Of a stretch of DNA of 57,763 bases, positions 1 to 9,075 are shown one piece after another. The position numbers and the translations under genes were made by a program. Numbering within the stretch: position 1 is the stretch's first letter; the number at the start of each line of letters is the position of its first letter. The notes under the pieces were generated by a model. The model ran no database searches and was not told where the DNA came from. It saw only the letters and a list, made by a program, of their open reading frames with translations. Origin of the DNA: Dendronalium phyllosphericum CENA369. Lineage in GTDB: Bacteria; Cyanobacteriota; Cyanobacteriia; Cyanobacteriales; Nostocaceae. The stretch covers positions 1 to 57,763 of the forward strand of contig NZ_JAECZA010000015.1 of the NCBI RefSeq assembly GCF_016056275.1, written 5' to 3'.

Positions 1-269
1 CGCTTGAGTGTGGGTTACTTTTCTAGGCTCTGTTTCACCGTGGAAGCTCCCTATTAACGCCAGTGTCAATCCATAGCGATTGTCTGATTGCGTCCTGTTC
101 CCAGCTTCACTCTGCAAGAATCGAGCTTGCTCGGTGTGGGCAGGTAAGGAGTCACGCCTGAACCTGGCGGGTAGGACTTTCACCTACATCTGGTTGAGAG
201 TTCAACTCGTAAGAGTTGGTAAGTTTATTTACGGACTGGATACCGGGATTCACTTACAACGAATCGCAC
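1..269 (-). mobile_element. Group II intron, 5' part (partial, runs off the left edge)
   Basis: Read on the minus strand, position 269 begins GTGCG, the conserved group II intron 5' end. About 110 nt further on comes TAGGTGAAAGTCCTA, then a GTGACTCC segment, an order familiar from domain I of cyanobacterial group II introns. No reverse transcriptase is visible because the intron continues beyond position 1. Just upstream of the inferred 5' splice site lies a hairpin (CACAGT/ACTGTG, 277-294), the sort of stem-loop some bacterial introns insert behind. The 5' end is inferred from the GTGCG motif and was not confirmed by folding. Confidence 0.62.
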
Positions 270-322
270 GGGAACTCACAGTATCAGAACTGTGGCCCCC
301 TGTATTTGAGTGATTGAGAATA

Positions 323-1270
323 CTATAGCCACGGGCGGCTAGCTTTTTCTAACTCGCTAATTTCATCGTCATTCAATTTCCAACCTAAAGCGCCTGCATT
401 TTGTCGTACTTGTTGGGCTGTTTTTACTCCAGCGATGGGAATCACATTTCCTTGAGCAATTAACCAGTTAAGGGCTACTTGGGCAGGAGTGCGATCGTAT
501 TTTTTTCCTAAACTGGTTAGTAAATCTATTACTGGTGCTATTTTTTGCAATCCTTCTTTATTAAATCGTGGGTCTATCCTTCTCGCACCCGTAGGTGTTT
601 CGGCAAGTTCGGGGGTGTATTTGCCTGTGAGCAATCCTTGAGCTAAGGGACTGTATGCCAAAATTGTTACACCTAATTCACGGGCAGTTTGAAAAATACC
701 GTTGCTTTCGATTTGGCGACTTAGCAAAGAGTAGCGTACTTGGTTCACCGCTAAAGGTACTCCACGGGCTGCTAATATCTGGTGCGCTTCTCGCATTTGA
801 TCTGCTGAGTAATTACTTACACCGACTGCGCCAATTCTGCCCCGCTTTACCTCGTCTGCTAAAGTATTCATCAGCGTTTCTTGGCTCAAAAAAAAGGCAA
901 AGGGCCAATGTACTTGATACAGTTCTACTCGCTCTAATTGTAAGCGTTTAAGGCTATCTGTTAAAGCATCAGAGACAGATTGACCTGTAAATCGCCACGG
1001 TAAAGGGCCGAATTTTGTGGCAATTTGCACGGGTTTTTGTGCTTTTTGGATGAATTGCCCTAATAATTGCTCTGACAGCCCTAGTCCGTAAATTTCCGCA
1101 GTATCAAAGAAGGTGACACCAGTCTCTAAAGCTGCTGTAAAGGCTTCTTGTACCTGTTCTTCGCCGTAGCGATCGCCATAACTCCAAAATAGTTTATCAC
1201 CCCAAGCCCAAGTGCCTATGCAAAGGGGTGTTACAGTTGGGCCATTTTGCCCCAATGTGATGGTTTCCAC
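323..1270 (-). CDS. Aldo/keto reductase family oxidoreductase
   Basis: A 315-residue protein with the full AKR (beta/alpha)8 signature. The catalytic tetrad is visible as Asp56 and Tyr61 in FDTAEIYG, Lys86 in IATKFG and His121 in YQVHWP. The C-terminal part (GNVIPIAGVKTAQQV) is the usual NADPH-binding segment. Length is normal for the family. Such enzymes reduce aldehydes or ketones with NADPH in the cytosol; the substrate cannot be read from sequence. It is a single gene: the group II intron lies downstream on the same strand, and a gap with no convincing gene lies upstream. Confidence 0.93.
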   Translation of the reverse strand: METITLGQNGPTVTPLCIGTWAWGDKLFWSYGDRYGEEQVQEAFTAALETGVTFFDTAEIYGLGLSEQLLGQFIQKAQKPVQIATKFGPLPWRFTGQSVSDALTDSLKRLQLERVELYQVHWPFAFFLSQETLMNTLADEVKRGRIGAVGVSNYSADQMREAHQILAARGVPLAVNQVRYSLLSRQIESNGIFQTARELGVTILAYSPLAQGLLTGKYTPELAETPTGARRIDPRFNKEGLQKIAPVIDLLTSLGKKYDRTPAQVALNWLIAQGNVIPIAGVKTAQQVRQNAGALGWKLNDDEISELEKASRPWL

Positions 1271-1613
1271 GGTTGCAAAATTTATTATATTTACATTTCT
1301 TTACTTTTCTAGTGTAGCGTTACAAACAAGACTGCGAATAGGACATTGGATATTAAGGATTTGACGCGTCATTTTTGAGAGTTCTAATAAGTCACAAATA
1401 AGAAACGCTTGTGGTGTCAAAGTGAAAATTACTTTACCATGAGGGTTTTCAGTCGCCAATGCGGCGCAACTTCCTTGCGAGGTTGGAGCTGGCAGTGTAA
1501 AAAAGTATCTTGCCAAAGCAAGTTACCTCTACCACCCAGTATTGACTTAGAGAAATTTTATTTATTAACTTTCTCAAAAATTTTTGAACTTACAAAGTCG
1601 TCCTAACTCTTTC
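1271..1613. other. Intergenic region without a convincing gene
   Basis: This 343-base stretch contains only short overlapping open frames on both strands (up to 71 codons) with no family resemblance and no good ribosome binding site. No repeat, hairpin of note or RNA gene was seen. Confidence 0.5.
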
Positions 1614-2186
1614 CTATCCACGATTAGATTGTTGTAATGGTCGCTTAAAATGATTTAGAAAATAAAAAATCATGTTGATTGGTGCTGAAAGAAAAACTGA
1701 GGTGAACAATATCGTTCCATACTTTATCAACTCATGACTTGTATCACTTTGCTCTGCAATTACTGAAGCTGAAACAGATTGAGTTAACAAGATTAAAACA
1801 AAACCGATGAATGGTAGTGCAACCAGGAGTAGATTTGAATAAAGATTAGACTCCGTACCAGACCATCTGCCATCAGAGTAATTTATAACTGTTACGTCAC
1901 CAACTATTGAGTAGAAAGTCTCATTGGCAACTTGACCGTCCGGTTGATATCTAACAGCAACAAAGTAATACCATTTTGGTACTGTTTGAAACATAATTTG
2001 AGGATCATCCACAAAATATGAAGTGTAATCACTTGGTTTAAAAATCTGGAGGGATGCTAAAGAATTTCGATATCTTAATTTAGCAATTATGGAGAATAAG
2101 AAACCAAAAATCACAATAATTACCAGTTGAGCAATTGCTATCCATCCTGAGATTTCAAAATCAGTGTTTATCACTTTTTTTCCCAA
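1614..2186 (-). CDS. Predicted membrane protein, DUF3592-like
   Basis: A 190-residue protein. One hydrophobic helix lies near the N-terminus (about residues 12-34) and two in the C-terminal half (about 118-136 and 155-178). Between them is a soluble segment with KWYYFVAVRYQPDGQ and GDVTVINYSDGRW. This layout, a beta-rich domain between membrane helices, resembles the DUF3592 family, whose function is unknown. It is transcribed away from the SMI1/KNR4 gene's 3' end on the same strand, about 280 bases downstream of it, so co-transcription is possible but not shown. The family assignment is tentative. Confidence 0.65.
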   Translation of the reverse strand: MGKKVINTDFEISGWIAIAQLVIIVIFGFLFSIIAKLRYRNSLASLQIFKPSDYTSYFVDDPQIMFQTVPKWYYFVAVRYQPDGQVANETFYSIVGDVTVINYSDGRWSGTESNLYSNLLLVALPFIGFVLILLTQSVSASVIAEQSDTSHELIKYGTILFTSVFLSAPINMIFYFLNHFKRPLQQSNRG

Positions 2187-2466
2187 TCAAACTAATTTGA
2201 CTATGCTTTTAGAGTACCCAAGAGATGCTTGCCAGTTAACTATTATAGTTGAATATGTTACAAGAATCACTTATCCAGGTTGATGAAGTTAGTTCGACTT
2301 GGGAAGGAAGTTACTCAGCACTGGTGGCGATCGCCCAGCCCAATGTCGGTTTTTAGGGGTTAACCGATATTGAGCCGAAAGGGACGAAAATCAGTAATTA
2401 AGCAGTTTTTATGCTTTTCCTCTCATTTTTAGTTAACAATATTAATATTATTTTGAATTCTAAATT

Positions 2467-3756
2467 TTAAAAAGGAATATTATTAGGATTATCATCGCTT
2501 GAACTTAAATTTTTATCTTCATCAATTGTAGAGTAGTTGTTTAATTTTTCTCTCAAATTTTCAATATTAGGGTTGAGTATATCTGATAAAGTCATTCCGT
2601 ATAGAGCAGCTGAGGCTTCTAAATTAGCAACTGCTGGATTGCTATAAGTCGTATCAATTATAGAATTAGGATTAGTTATTTTAGCAAGTGCTTCATTAGC
2701 TGCTTGCCGAACCATTTCATGACTGTCCTGTATCAAAATTTTATTTAAAGGAGATACGGCTCTTAAATCTGTAATTTTGCCTAACGTTATTGTTGCCCAA
2801 TATCGAGTTAGCCAATATCCATCCCTTAAAGCATCAATCAGAGACTCTACAGCATCTATGCCACCTAGCCAACCCAAGTATAATGATGACATCTGCCGAA
2901 AATAATCTAAATTTTCATCAAATTGTGTATTAGTAGGTGGCCTTCTTAAAACTCGAATTAATGGTGCTATTAACCTTTTATCACGAGTAAAATTTAAAGT
3001 ATCTCCAACTTCTTTTATTAAATCAAACCCCATTTCTAGTTGTGGTAAAACTGGTTCTAACTGCTCTACTTTAGCCAATACACCTGTTACTAATTGCTCA
3101 GAATTATATTTTCGCCAAATTCCCAAAATTTTATTTGTATCTTTTCTAAGATATCCATTTTCTCCTATGTAATAGGCTGTTTCGTAACTCTCAGCTAGAG
3201 TCATCATCATATTAGTGAGGCTAGAGTAAAGTCTTAAAACGGTATCACATCCTCCCTTATAATCTCTAAAAACAACTGGATAATATTTATAGTTTTCATC
3301 TTTATATACATAACCAGTTAAACAGCCATCATAATAACTATAAAATATTTCTAAAGCAGCAGGATTTTGAAAATCAGAAATACAGGGAAAAGTAGAAATT
3401 CGCTTAAATATTTCTGGCTCCATGCGTGTATACCGATTACTTTTACTTATATATTTATTAATCAAACCTTGAAAGGGGATGAAACCCCAAGGAGCAAAGC
3501 CATCAGAATTATGGTAGATATCAAACAATCCCACATAATCCCATTCAGAGATCATGTCACCATTTCGCCACTGGTAAATTTCATATACTTCTTGTGGTAA
3601 TTGAAGATTTGAATCTCCAATAAAAGAATCAATTTCATCACGAGATAAACCTGGCTGTAATAAAGAAGCTGACTTTTCAGCCTCCTTAAAGCGACACCAC
3701 TGCTTTTGTTGTAACCAGTTTAAAATTATATTTAAAGCTTCTGTTAGATTTGACAT
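2467..3756 (-). CDS. SMI1/KNR4-domain protein with C-terminal HEAT repeats
   Basis: 429 residues. Residues about 30-190 look like an SMI1/KNR4 (SUKH) domain: LPQEVYEIYQWRNGD, then an aromatic-rich GLFDIYHNSDGFAPWGFIP. Residues about 255-345 carry HEAT-type helical repeats (SLYLGWLGGIDAVESLIDAL, WATITLGKITDLRAVSPL, MVRQAANEALAKI). SUKH proteins are often immunity proteins against secreted toxins in bacteria. The HEAT part suggests protein binding. No toxin gene was recognised nearby. The role is therefore unknown; a house-keeping scaffold is equally possible. The tail (about 395-429) is Asn/Asp/Ser-rich and probably disordered. Confidence 0.8.
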   Translation of the reverse strand: MSNLTEALNIILNWLQQKQWCRFKEAEKSASLLQPGLSRDEIDSFIGDSNLQLPQEVYEIYQWRNGDMISEWDYVGLFDIYHNSDGFAPWGFIPFQGLINKYISKSNRYTRMEPEIFKRISTFPCISDFQNPAALEIFYSYYDGCLTGYVYKDENYKYYPVVFRDYKGGCDTVLRLYSSLTNMMMTLAESYETAYYIGENGYLRKDTNKILGIWRKYNSEQLVTGVLAKVEQLEPVLPQLEMGFDLIKEVGDTLNFTRDKRLIAPLIRVLRRPPTNTQFDENLDYFRQMSSLYLGWLGGIDAVESLIDALRDGYWLTRYWATITLGKITDLRAVSPLNKILIQDSHEMVRQAANEALAKITNPNSIIDTTYSNPAVANLEASAALYGMTLSDILNPNIENLREKLNNYSTIDEDKNLSSSDDNPNNIPF

Positions 3757-4087
3757 TTATATAAACTATATTGTAATAAAATACTTACTATCGTTAATGG
3801 ACAATATTAATTTAACTTTCTTTATTGCGATCGCCGCCGCGACCGTACAATAGAGATGCACAGCATTGGCTTGAAAAATCATTGCCATAGCTTGTTTATA
3901 GCAACTCAAGTAAGAAACGAAGGGCTGAATTTTCTTACTTGAGTCTTTGTTCAAGTTTTTTACAATTTGCTAATTTGAGGCGATCGCTCTCATACTTACT
4001 ACAGAATCAAGCATTGCTCTCTAACCTCTTTAGCTTCTGCTCTACAATGAAGTGAAGAATCTAGCAGCTTAAACAGGGGATTTATTT
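3757..4087. other. Intergenic region between divergent genes
   Basis: 331 bases separating the minus-strand SMI1/KNR4 gene from the plus-strand pair at 4.1 kb, so it should hold both promoters. It contains HIP1-like GCGATCGC sites (around 3827 and 3980). A 62-codon minus-strand frame (3766-3954) has no family resemblance and was not called. Confidence 0.45.
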
Positions 4088-4360
4088 ATGTCCCACCCTA
4101 CACTTAGTAGCCAAGAAATCGCCCGGCGTGGAAAAGAACTTTACGAAAAAAGAATCCGCGCTGAAGTTGAGACGGGAGAAAACATTGGCAAAATTATCTC
4201 GATTAATGTTGAAACGGGAGATTACGAAATCGGTGATGATTTAGTCGAAACGAGTCTTCGACTACGAGCCAAGCAACCCGATGCAGCACTTTGGGGAGAA
4301 AGAATTGGTTTTGATGCAGTTTATGCAGTTGGTGGTACGTTGCTCAGGGCGGCACAGTGA
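4088..4360 (+). CDS. Small conserved hypothetical protein upstream of the aspartic protease
   Basis: A 90-residue, charged, soluble protein (SSQEIARRGKELYEKRIRAE, then GKIISINVETGDYEIGDD and DAALWGERIGFDAVYAVGG). The start has a purine-rich AGGGGATT stretch 9-16 bases ahead. Its stop overlaps the next gene's GTG start (GTGA), so the two form a translationally coupled pair. Small proteins of this kind commonly precede retropepsin-like clan AA proteases in cyanobacteria, which recalls toxin-antitoxin organisation. That function is inference only. No fold is recognised with confidence. Confidence 0.75.
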   Translation: MSHPTLSSQEIARRGKELYEKRIRAEVETGENIGKIISINVETGDYEIGDDLVETSLRLRAKQPDAALWGERIGFDAVYAVGGTLLRAAQ

Positions 4361-4726
4361 TACACGGGACTGTAGTTGGACTGCAAGCAAGAATGAGTTT
4401 GATTATTCTTCCACCAGAAAGTTCAGATGTAGAAATCGAATGTGTTATCGATACAGGATTTGAGGGATTCTTAACCTTGCCGCTTTCTCTCATTACTGAG
4501 CTTGGCTTGCCTTACCTCAATAAATATCAACGCAAATCTTGCTAACAATTCCAATGTGGAAACAGATGTTTATTTAGCAACAATTGTATGGAATGGTGTG
4601 GAGCGTAATATTGCAGTACTAGCAATGGGTCGCCGTCCACTTATCGGAACTGCTTTGCTGGAAGATTACCATCTCAGTATAGATTTTTATGAGGGTGATA
4701 CGGTTCTGGTGGATGAAATTCTATAG
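4357..4726 (+). pseudogene. Clan AA (retropepsin-like) aspartic protease, frameshifted
   Basis: The N-terminal half (from GTG 4357) contains the active-site motif VIDTGFEGFLTLP and stops at 4543-4545. The C-terminal half continues in the next frame from about 4532 as ANLANNSNVETDVYLATIVW, with RPLIGTALLEDYHLSIDF at the end. Joined at about 4530-4540 they give an ordinary single-domain clan AA protease of about 120 residues. A one-base change around CAACGCAAATC explains the break. It may be a true pseudogene or a sequencing error. The enzyme would act as a dimer with one DTG per subunit. Confidence 0.8.
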
Positions 4727-4854
4727 TCTGAAAGCATCTCTACCGCCAAATCCAACAATTCATCACTTGAAATGACTAGGTTTTTTGGAATATCAAACAG
4801 TTTATCTTTAATTAAAGAGAGATTATTTTTGATAAATCATACGAAAAACTAGCT

Positions 4855-6285
4855 ATGGCAAGCGGTGAAGTGTTCGATCGTGAAACAAAATCCCTTGGTA
4901 TTCCCAGGGTCAATTTGCTGACCATGTTCCGACTCGGCTTATTTCAAATGGGACTCAGCATGATGTCTATCTTGACTCTGGGAGTACTCAACAGAGTCAT
5001 GATTCAAGAAATAGCAATTCCGGCAACATTGGTAGCACTGGTGCTAGCATTGCCCTTATTTGTTGCTCCTTCTCGCGTCTGGTTCGGTCAAATCTCCGAT
5101 GCCAAGCCCTTATGGGGATACCACCGCACAGCTTATGTTTGGGTAGGGGCGGCAGTATTTGCGATCGCAGCATTTCTAGCTATACAAGTAATGTGGCAGT
5201 TGAGTGCTGCAAGTAGTGCTAGTGGCTGGGTATGGACAACTCAAACCATCGGCTGGACAGCGCTTTTGTCTTTAGTTTTTGCTGTATATGGTTTAGGAAT
5301 TTGTGCTAGCGGTACTGCCTTTGCTGCTTTATTGGTAGATATATCCGAAGAAGACAACCGTTCCAAAGTAGTGGGTGTGGTTTGGTCAATGCTGATGGTA
5401 GGGATTATTGTCGGAGCGATTATTAGTGCCAGCTTGCTCAAGCAATTAACACCAGAAGCAACTACAGCCACCTTGCAGGCAGCAGTTAACAAGCTATTTA
5501 TCGTTGTCCCAGCCATTGTATTTGTGCTGGCAATTGTGGCAACATTTGGTGTTGAGAAAAAGTACTCCCTTTACTCCAGCCGTTCCACACTGGTAAACCG
5601 AGAAGACAGCATTACCCTAGGGGCTGCTTGGAAAATCTTGACCGCAAGTCCACAAACAGGTTTGTTTTTCACCTTTTTAGTGGTGATGACACTCTGTTTA
5701 TTTATGCAAGATCCAGTTTTGGAACCTTATGCAGGTCAAGTATTTAAAATGCCTTTGGCGGAAAGCACCAAGTTGAATGTTTACTACGGTATCGGTCTGC
5801 TGATTGCTTATGCCGTGGCTGGCTTTTTGATTGTGCCGCGTTTGGGTAAGCGCAAAAGCGCTCGCATAGGCTGTATGTTGGTAGCATTGTGTGCGGCATT
5901 GCTGGGTATTTCGGGATTTACAGCAAATCCAGCTTTTCTCAAGCTAGCTTTGGTCTTATTCGGTTTAGCTACTGGTTTCTTAACTACAGCAGCAATTAGC
6001 TTAATGCTGGATCTGACAGCCGCGGAAGCCGCAGGTACTTTTATTGGGGCATGGGGACTAGCGCAGGCGATCTCTAGGGGAGTGGCAGTAGTGGTAGGCG
6101 GTACTGTTTTGGATATTGGCCGCAGGATACTACCCAGCCTGGAACTAGCTTATGGGTTGGTATTTGCCCTAGAAGCCGTGGGAATGGTGCTATCGATTTG
6201 GTTCCTAAATCGAGTCAACGTGACAGAATTTCAAACGAGTGCCAAACAAGCGATCGCCTCTGTTTTGGAAAGCGATCTAGACTAA
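4855..6285 (+). CDS. PucC-family (BCH) MFS transporter, probable chlorophyll carrier
   Basis: 476 residues with about twelve membrane helices. The N-terminal region FRLGLFQMGLSMMSILTLGV, SRVWFGQISDAKPLWGYHRT and the mid-protein MQDPVLEPYAGQVF are hallmarks of the PucC/LhaA/BCH family within the major facilitator superfamily. In purple bacteria these proteins assist assembly of light-harvesting complexes; in cyanobacteria they are thought to deliver chlorophyll. chlG, the chlorophyll synthase gene, lies about 4 kb downstream on the other strand. The gene is followed after 73 bases by the inositol-phosphatase-family gene on the same strand. Confidence 0.9.
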   Translation: MASGEVFDRETKSLGIPRVNLLTMFRLGLFQMGLSMMSILTLGVLNRVMIQEIAIPATLVALVLALPLFVAPSRVWFGQISDAKPLWGYHRTAYVWVGAAVFAIAAFLAIQVMWQLSAASSASGWVWTTQTIGWTALLSLVFAVYGLGICASGTAFAALLVDISEEDNRSKVVGVVWSMLMVGIIVGAIISASLLKQLTPEATTATLQAAVNKLFIVVPAIVFVLAIVATFGVEKKYSLYSSRSTLVNREDSITLGAAWKILTASPQTGLFFTFLVVMTLCLFMQDPVLEPYAGQVFKMPLAESTKLNVYYGIGLLIAYAVAGFLIVPRLGKRKSARIGCMLVALCAALLGISGFTANPAFLKLALVLFGLATGFLTTAAISLMLDLTAAEAAGTFIGAWGLAQAISRGVAVVVGGTVLDIGRRILPSLELAYGLVFALEAVGMVLSIWFLNRVNVTEFQTSAKQAIASVLESDLD

Positions 6286-6358
6286 AGTGAAAGCTGCAAA
6301 GCCAAAACCCGGATTTACCTATCTTGGCTCAGGAACGCCCTTGCGCGAGAATTAATCA

Positions 6359-7165
6359 ATGAACGATTTTTGGACAACAATTCTCGATTTTGCCCAAACT
6401 ACCACTACCAGAGTGGGAATGCAACTAATGCAGGACTTTGGGCAAGTACAGGCTTTGCAAAAAGCTGATGGTAGTTTGGTGACGCAGGCAGATAAATGGG
6501 CAGATCGGGAAATTCGGGATGCGATCGCTTCTAATTTCTCTGGCTACGGAATTTTGAGCGAAGAAAGCGATAAGTCATTTCCCGGTACGGAGTGGTGTTG
6601 GGTAATTGACCCCTTGGATGGCACAACCAACTTTACACGGGGTATTCCCATCTGGTCGATTTCTTTGGGCTTACTTTATCAAGGTACGCCTATTTTTGGT
6701 TACGTTCATGTGCCACCACTAAATCAAACTTTTCACGGCTTCTGGACGGGTACATCTGGTTTAGCAACACCATCTGGGGCATTTCTTAATCACCACCCCA
6801 TCCACACCAGCACTGATGCTCCCAGCAACAACCACTTTTTCAACCTTTGTTCTCGGAGTACTGCTGTCATCCAAAAAGGCTTTCCTTGCAAAATTCGGAT
6901 GTTAGGTGTAGCTAGCTATAACTTCCTGACAGTTGCGACTGGGGCAACATTAGGTGGTATTGAAGCGACACCAAAAGTTTGGGACTTGGCAGGGGCTTGG
7001 GTGATTGTTCAAGCTGCTGGCGGTGTTTGGTCATCACTGAAATCTGAGCCGTTTCCTTTGGTATCAGGGCAAGATTATAGCGATCGCTCCTTCCCCACCC
7101 TTGTCGTCAGCCGTCCAGAATTGCTGTCAACATTTGAACCGTTTCTCAAAGATTTGAAGATTTGA
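6359..7165 (+). CDS. Inositol monophosphatase family protein
   Basis: 268 residues. The metal-binding motifs of the family are intact: Glu68/Glu69 in GILSEES, the DPLDGTTNF box at residues 84-92, and KVWDLAGAWVIVQAAGG in the C-terminal part. The length matches soluble IMPases. Members hydrolyse inositol phosphate, histidinol phosphate or related sugar phosphates using Mg2+; sequence alone does not choose between them. It follows the PucC-like gene closely and ends at a clear terminator (7206-7226). Confidence 0.93.
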   Translation: MNDFWTTILDFAQTTTTRVGMQLMQDFGQVQALQKADGSLVTQADKWADREIRDAIASNFSGYGILSEESDKSFPGTEWCWVIDPLDGTTNFTRGIPIWSISLGLLYQGTPIFGYVHVPPLNQTFHGFWTGTSGLATPSGAFLNHHPIHTSTDAPSNNHFFNLCSRSTAVIQKGFPCKIRMLGVASYNFLTVATGATLGGIEATPKVWDLAGAWVIVQAAGGVWSSLKSEPFPLVSGQDYSDRSFPTLVVSRPELLSTFEPFLKDLKI

Positions 7166-7205
7166 AGAGGTCGCTTTCTCAACAAATTTATTAAGCAGTG
7201 TCAAG

Positions 7206-7226
7206 AGGCTTTAAAAGCCTGATTTT
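7206..7226 (+). terminator. Intrinsic terminator after the IMPase gene
   Basis: Stem AGGCTT/AAGCCT with a TAA loop followed by GATTTTT, 41 bases after the stop codon of the inositol monophosphatase family gene. Confidence 0.7.
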
Positions 7227-7449
7227 TCGTCGTTCGCCAATAAAAAATCTTTCAGCTTCTCTCCGACACTGAGAATGATTAGGAGAGATTCATTTAACTT
7301 ACGTAAATTTAACGAAAACTGAACCGACGATGTTTTTAATATGAATCAGCTTGCGCTCATCCTGACCGAGGTGAAAAACTAGTGTAGCTACTAAATTACA
7401 TAACATTGTGGTTTAGATCGCAATTCAGTAGCTGTACGTAAAAAATCTT

Positions 7450-8001
7450 ATGTTGTCTAATCTAGATTTGATTCGGGAGTTTGTAGACAAATCTACCCAA
7501 AAAAAAGATATTTTGTTGTCAAACTCTGCTTTAACAGCGCAAACTGTATACAAAAGTAACCAACTAACAGCCAAGTCTGAAGGTTTAATTGCTACAGCAC
7601 AACTCAACAATACTTTACCTGAGTTTTCAATTCAGGCTAAGTCATCCCATTGGGAATTAATAAATCAAGCTTTGGCAGAATACTGTTATCTCCTCAAAGG
7701 AGAAATAGATAATCGTGGTTTTTATCAGTATCAACGCTGCAAAGTGCCAAAAGGTTATCAGATGAACTGTACTAAATCTGTGATGCTCTGGCGTGCTTGG
7801 TGGAAATATCGCAAAAATGCTTTAAGAGGTGGTATCCCACTGGATCTTTTGATCCAAAATCGAGATTCATGGTATCCCATCAGAGATTTAATTATTAGTG
7901 ATGGGCTTCTATATATCAAAACTTTAGGAAGTGAAATAGAGATTCATTCAGAAGACTTAGTAATTTGGTTAAGTAAAATCGAGGTAAAGCCTCAAAACTA
8001 G
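7450..8001 (+). CDS. Hypothetical protein, 183 residues
   Basis: A soluble protein of unknown family. The N-terminal 70 residues are polar and low in complexity. The C-terminal 110 residues are richer in aromatic residues (ALAEYCYLLKGEIDNRGFYQ, MLWRAWWKYRKNALRGGIP, SWYPIRDLIISDGLLYI) and look folded. No signal peptide or membrane helix. It stands alone between two plus-strand genes, with 284 bases upstream and 74 downstream. Codon use is like its neighbours. Confidence 0.65.
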   Translation: MLSNLDLIREFVDKSTQKKDILLSNSALTAQTVYKSNQLTAKSEGLIATAQLNNTLPEFSIQAKSSHWELINQALAEYCYLLKGEIDNRGFYQYQRCKVPKGYQMNCTKSVMLWRAWWKYRKNALRGGIPLDLLIQNRDSWYPIRDLIISDGLLYIKTLGSEIEIHSEDLVIWLSKIEVKPQN

Positions 8002-8075
8002 TCCTAAGTGCTGATTACCGGATACTGAGTGGTGGTATATACTTTTAATTTCCAGTCTCAAATCCAAAAATTGGT

Positions 8076-9029
8076 ATGAAAGGACTTTGGCTCGAAAATA
8101 ATCAGTTGCAACTACGCACGAATATTGCTATCCCTGAACCGCCATCAGAAGAAGCCCTCGTGCGTGTGTTATATGCGGGTATCTGTAATACTGACTTGGA
8201 ACTCAAAAGAGGCTACTATCCCTATACTGGTATTTTAGGTCACGAATTTGTCGGTATTGTCGAACAAGGGCCGGAACACTTAGTAAATCAGCGCGTAGTT
8301 GGCGAAATCAATGCTGTTTGTGGGCATTGTCGGTTTTGTCGCACTGGTCAACCAACTCATTGTGAAAATCGTACAGTCTTAGGCATTGTCAACCGCCACG
8401 GAGCTTTTGCTGAGTATCTTTGTTTGCCAGTAGAGAATCTGCATCCCGTACCCGATAATGTTCCATCAGAGGTAGCAACTTTTACAGAACCATTAGCAGC
8501 AGCACTAGAGATTCAGCAACAGGTAGCTTTGAGTGCAAATGACCGAGTATTAGTGGTGGGAGATGGAAAGCTAGGGCAACTGGTAGCGCAGACGCTAGCT
8601 TTAATTGGGTGCGAACTATTGGTTGTCGGACGACATCGAGAAAAACTAGCTAACCTAGAAGCGCGGGGCATTAAAACCGATCTAGCTGAGGCTGTTAAAG
8701 ATAGGGCTTTTGATATTTCAGTAGAGTGTACTGGCAACGCAGAAGGATTTGCGATCGCTCGTCGTGCTTTGCGTCCTCGTGGTACTTTAGTGCTTAAAAG
8801 TACCTATGCTGGCAATCTCAATATAGATGCTTCTTCTTTAGTTGTTGACGAAATTACTCTAATTGGCTCTCGCTGCGGCCCCTTTCCGGCAGCGCTGCAA
8901 TTACTAGCCACAGGACAAGTGGATGTACAACCCCTTATTCATGGCCGCTACCCTTTGAGTGAAGGACTTTTGGCTTTTGAATTAGCTCAACGTCGAGGCG
9001 TTCTAAAAGTCTTACTAGAGATTAGTTAG
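8076..9029 (+). CDS. Zinc-dependent medium-chain alcohol dehydrogenase
   Basis: 317 residues of the MDR superfamily. Catalytic zinc ligands are Cys37 (GICNTD) and His56/Glu57 (GHEF). The structural zinc site has all four cysteines (82, 85, 88, 96 in VCGHCRFCRTGQPTHC). The Rossmann glycine motif is VVGDGKLGQ. It is slightly shorter than typical threonine or sorbitol dehydrogenases (about 340-350). It would oxidise an alcohol with NAD(P)+; the substrate is unknown. A terminator follows directly. Confidence 0.92.
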   Translation: MKGLWLENNQLQLRTNIAIPEPPSEEALVRVLYAGICNTDLELKRGYYPYTGILGHEFVGIVEQGPEHLVNQRVVGEINAVCGHCRFCRTGQPTHCENRTVLGIVNRHGAFAEYLCLPVENLHPVPDNVPSEVATFTEPLAAALEIQQQVALSANDRVLVVGDGKLGQLVAQTLALIGCELLVVGRHREKLANLEARGIKTDLAEAVKDRAFDISVECTGNAEGFAIARRALRPRGTLVLKSTYAGNLNIDASSLVVDEITLIGSRCGPFPAALQLLATGQVDVQPLIHGRYPLSEGLLAFELAQRRGVLKVLLEIS

Positions 9030-9038
9030 TTGTCAGTT

Positions 9039-9069
9039 GTCAGTTGATTTTAGCTGACGCTGCTTTTTT
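9039..9069 (+). terminator. Intrinsic terminator after the dehydrogenase gene
   Basis: Seven-pair stem starting GTCAG and closing CTGAC (39-58 within 9000), six-base loop, then GCTGCTTTTTT. The left arm lies in a TTGTCAG heptamer repeat. Confidence 0.55.
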
Positions 9070-9075
9070 GTTTCC

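Noticed and set aside
1301-1606. Overlapping open frames of 71 and 65 codons on opposite strands
   Set aside because: No family resemblance, no ribosome site, and they overlap each other; treated as chance frames.
3766-3954. 62-codon minus-strand frame
   Set aside because: No recognisable domain and it starts inside a HIP1-rich divergent promoter region.
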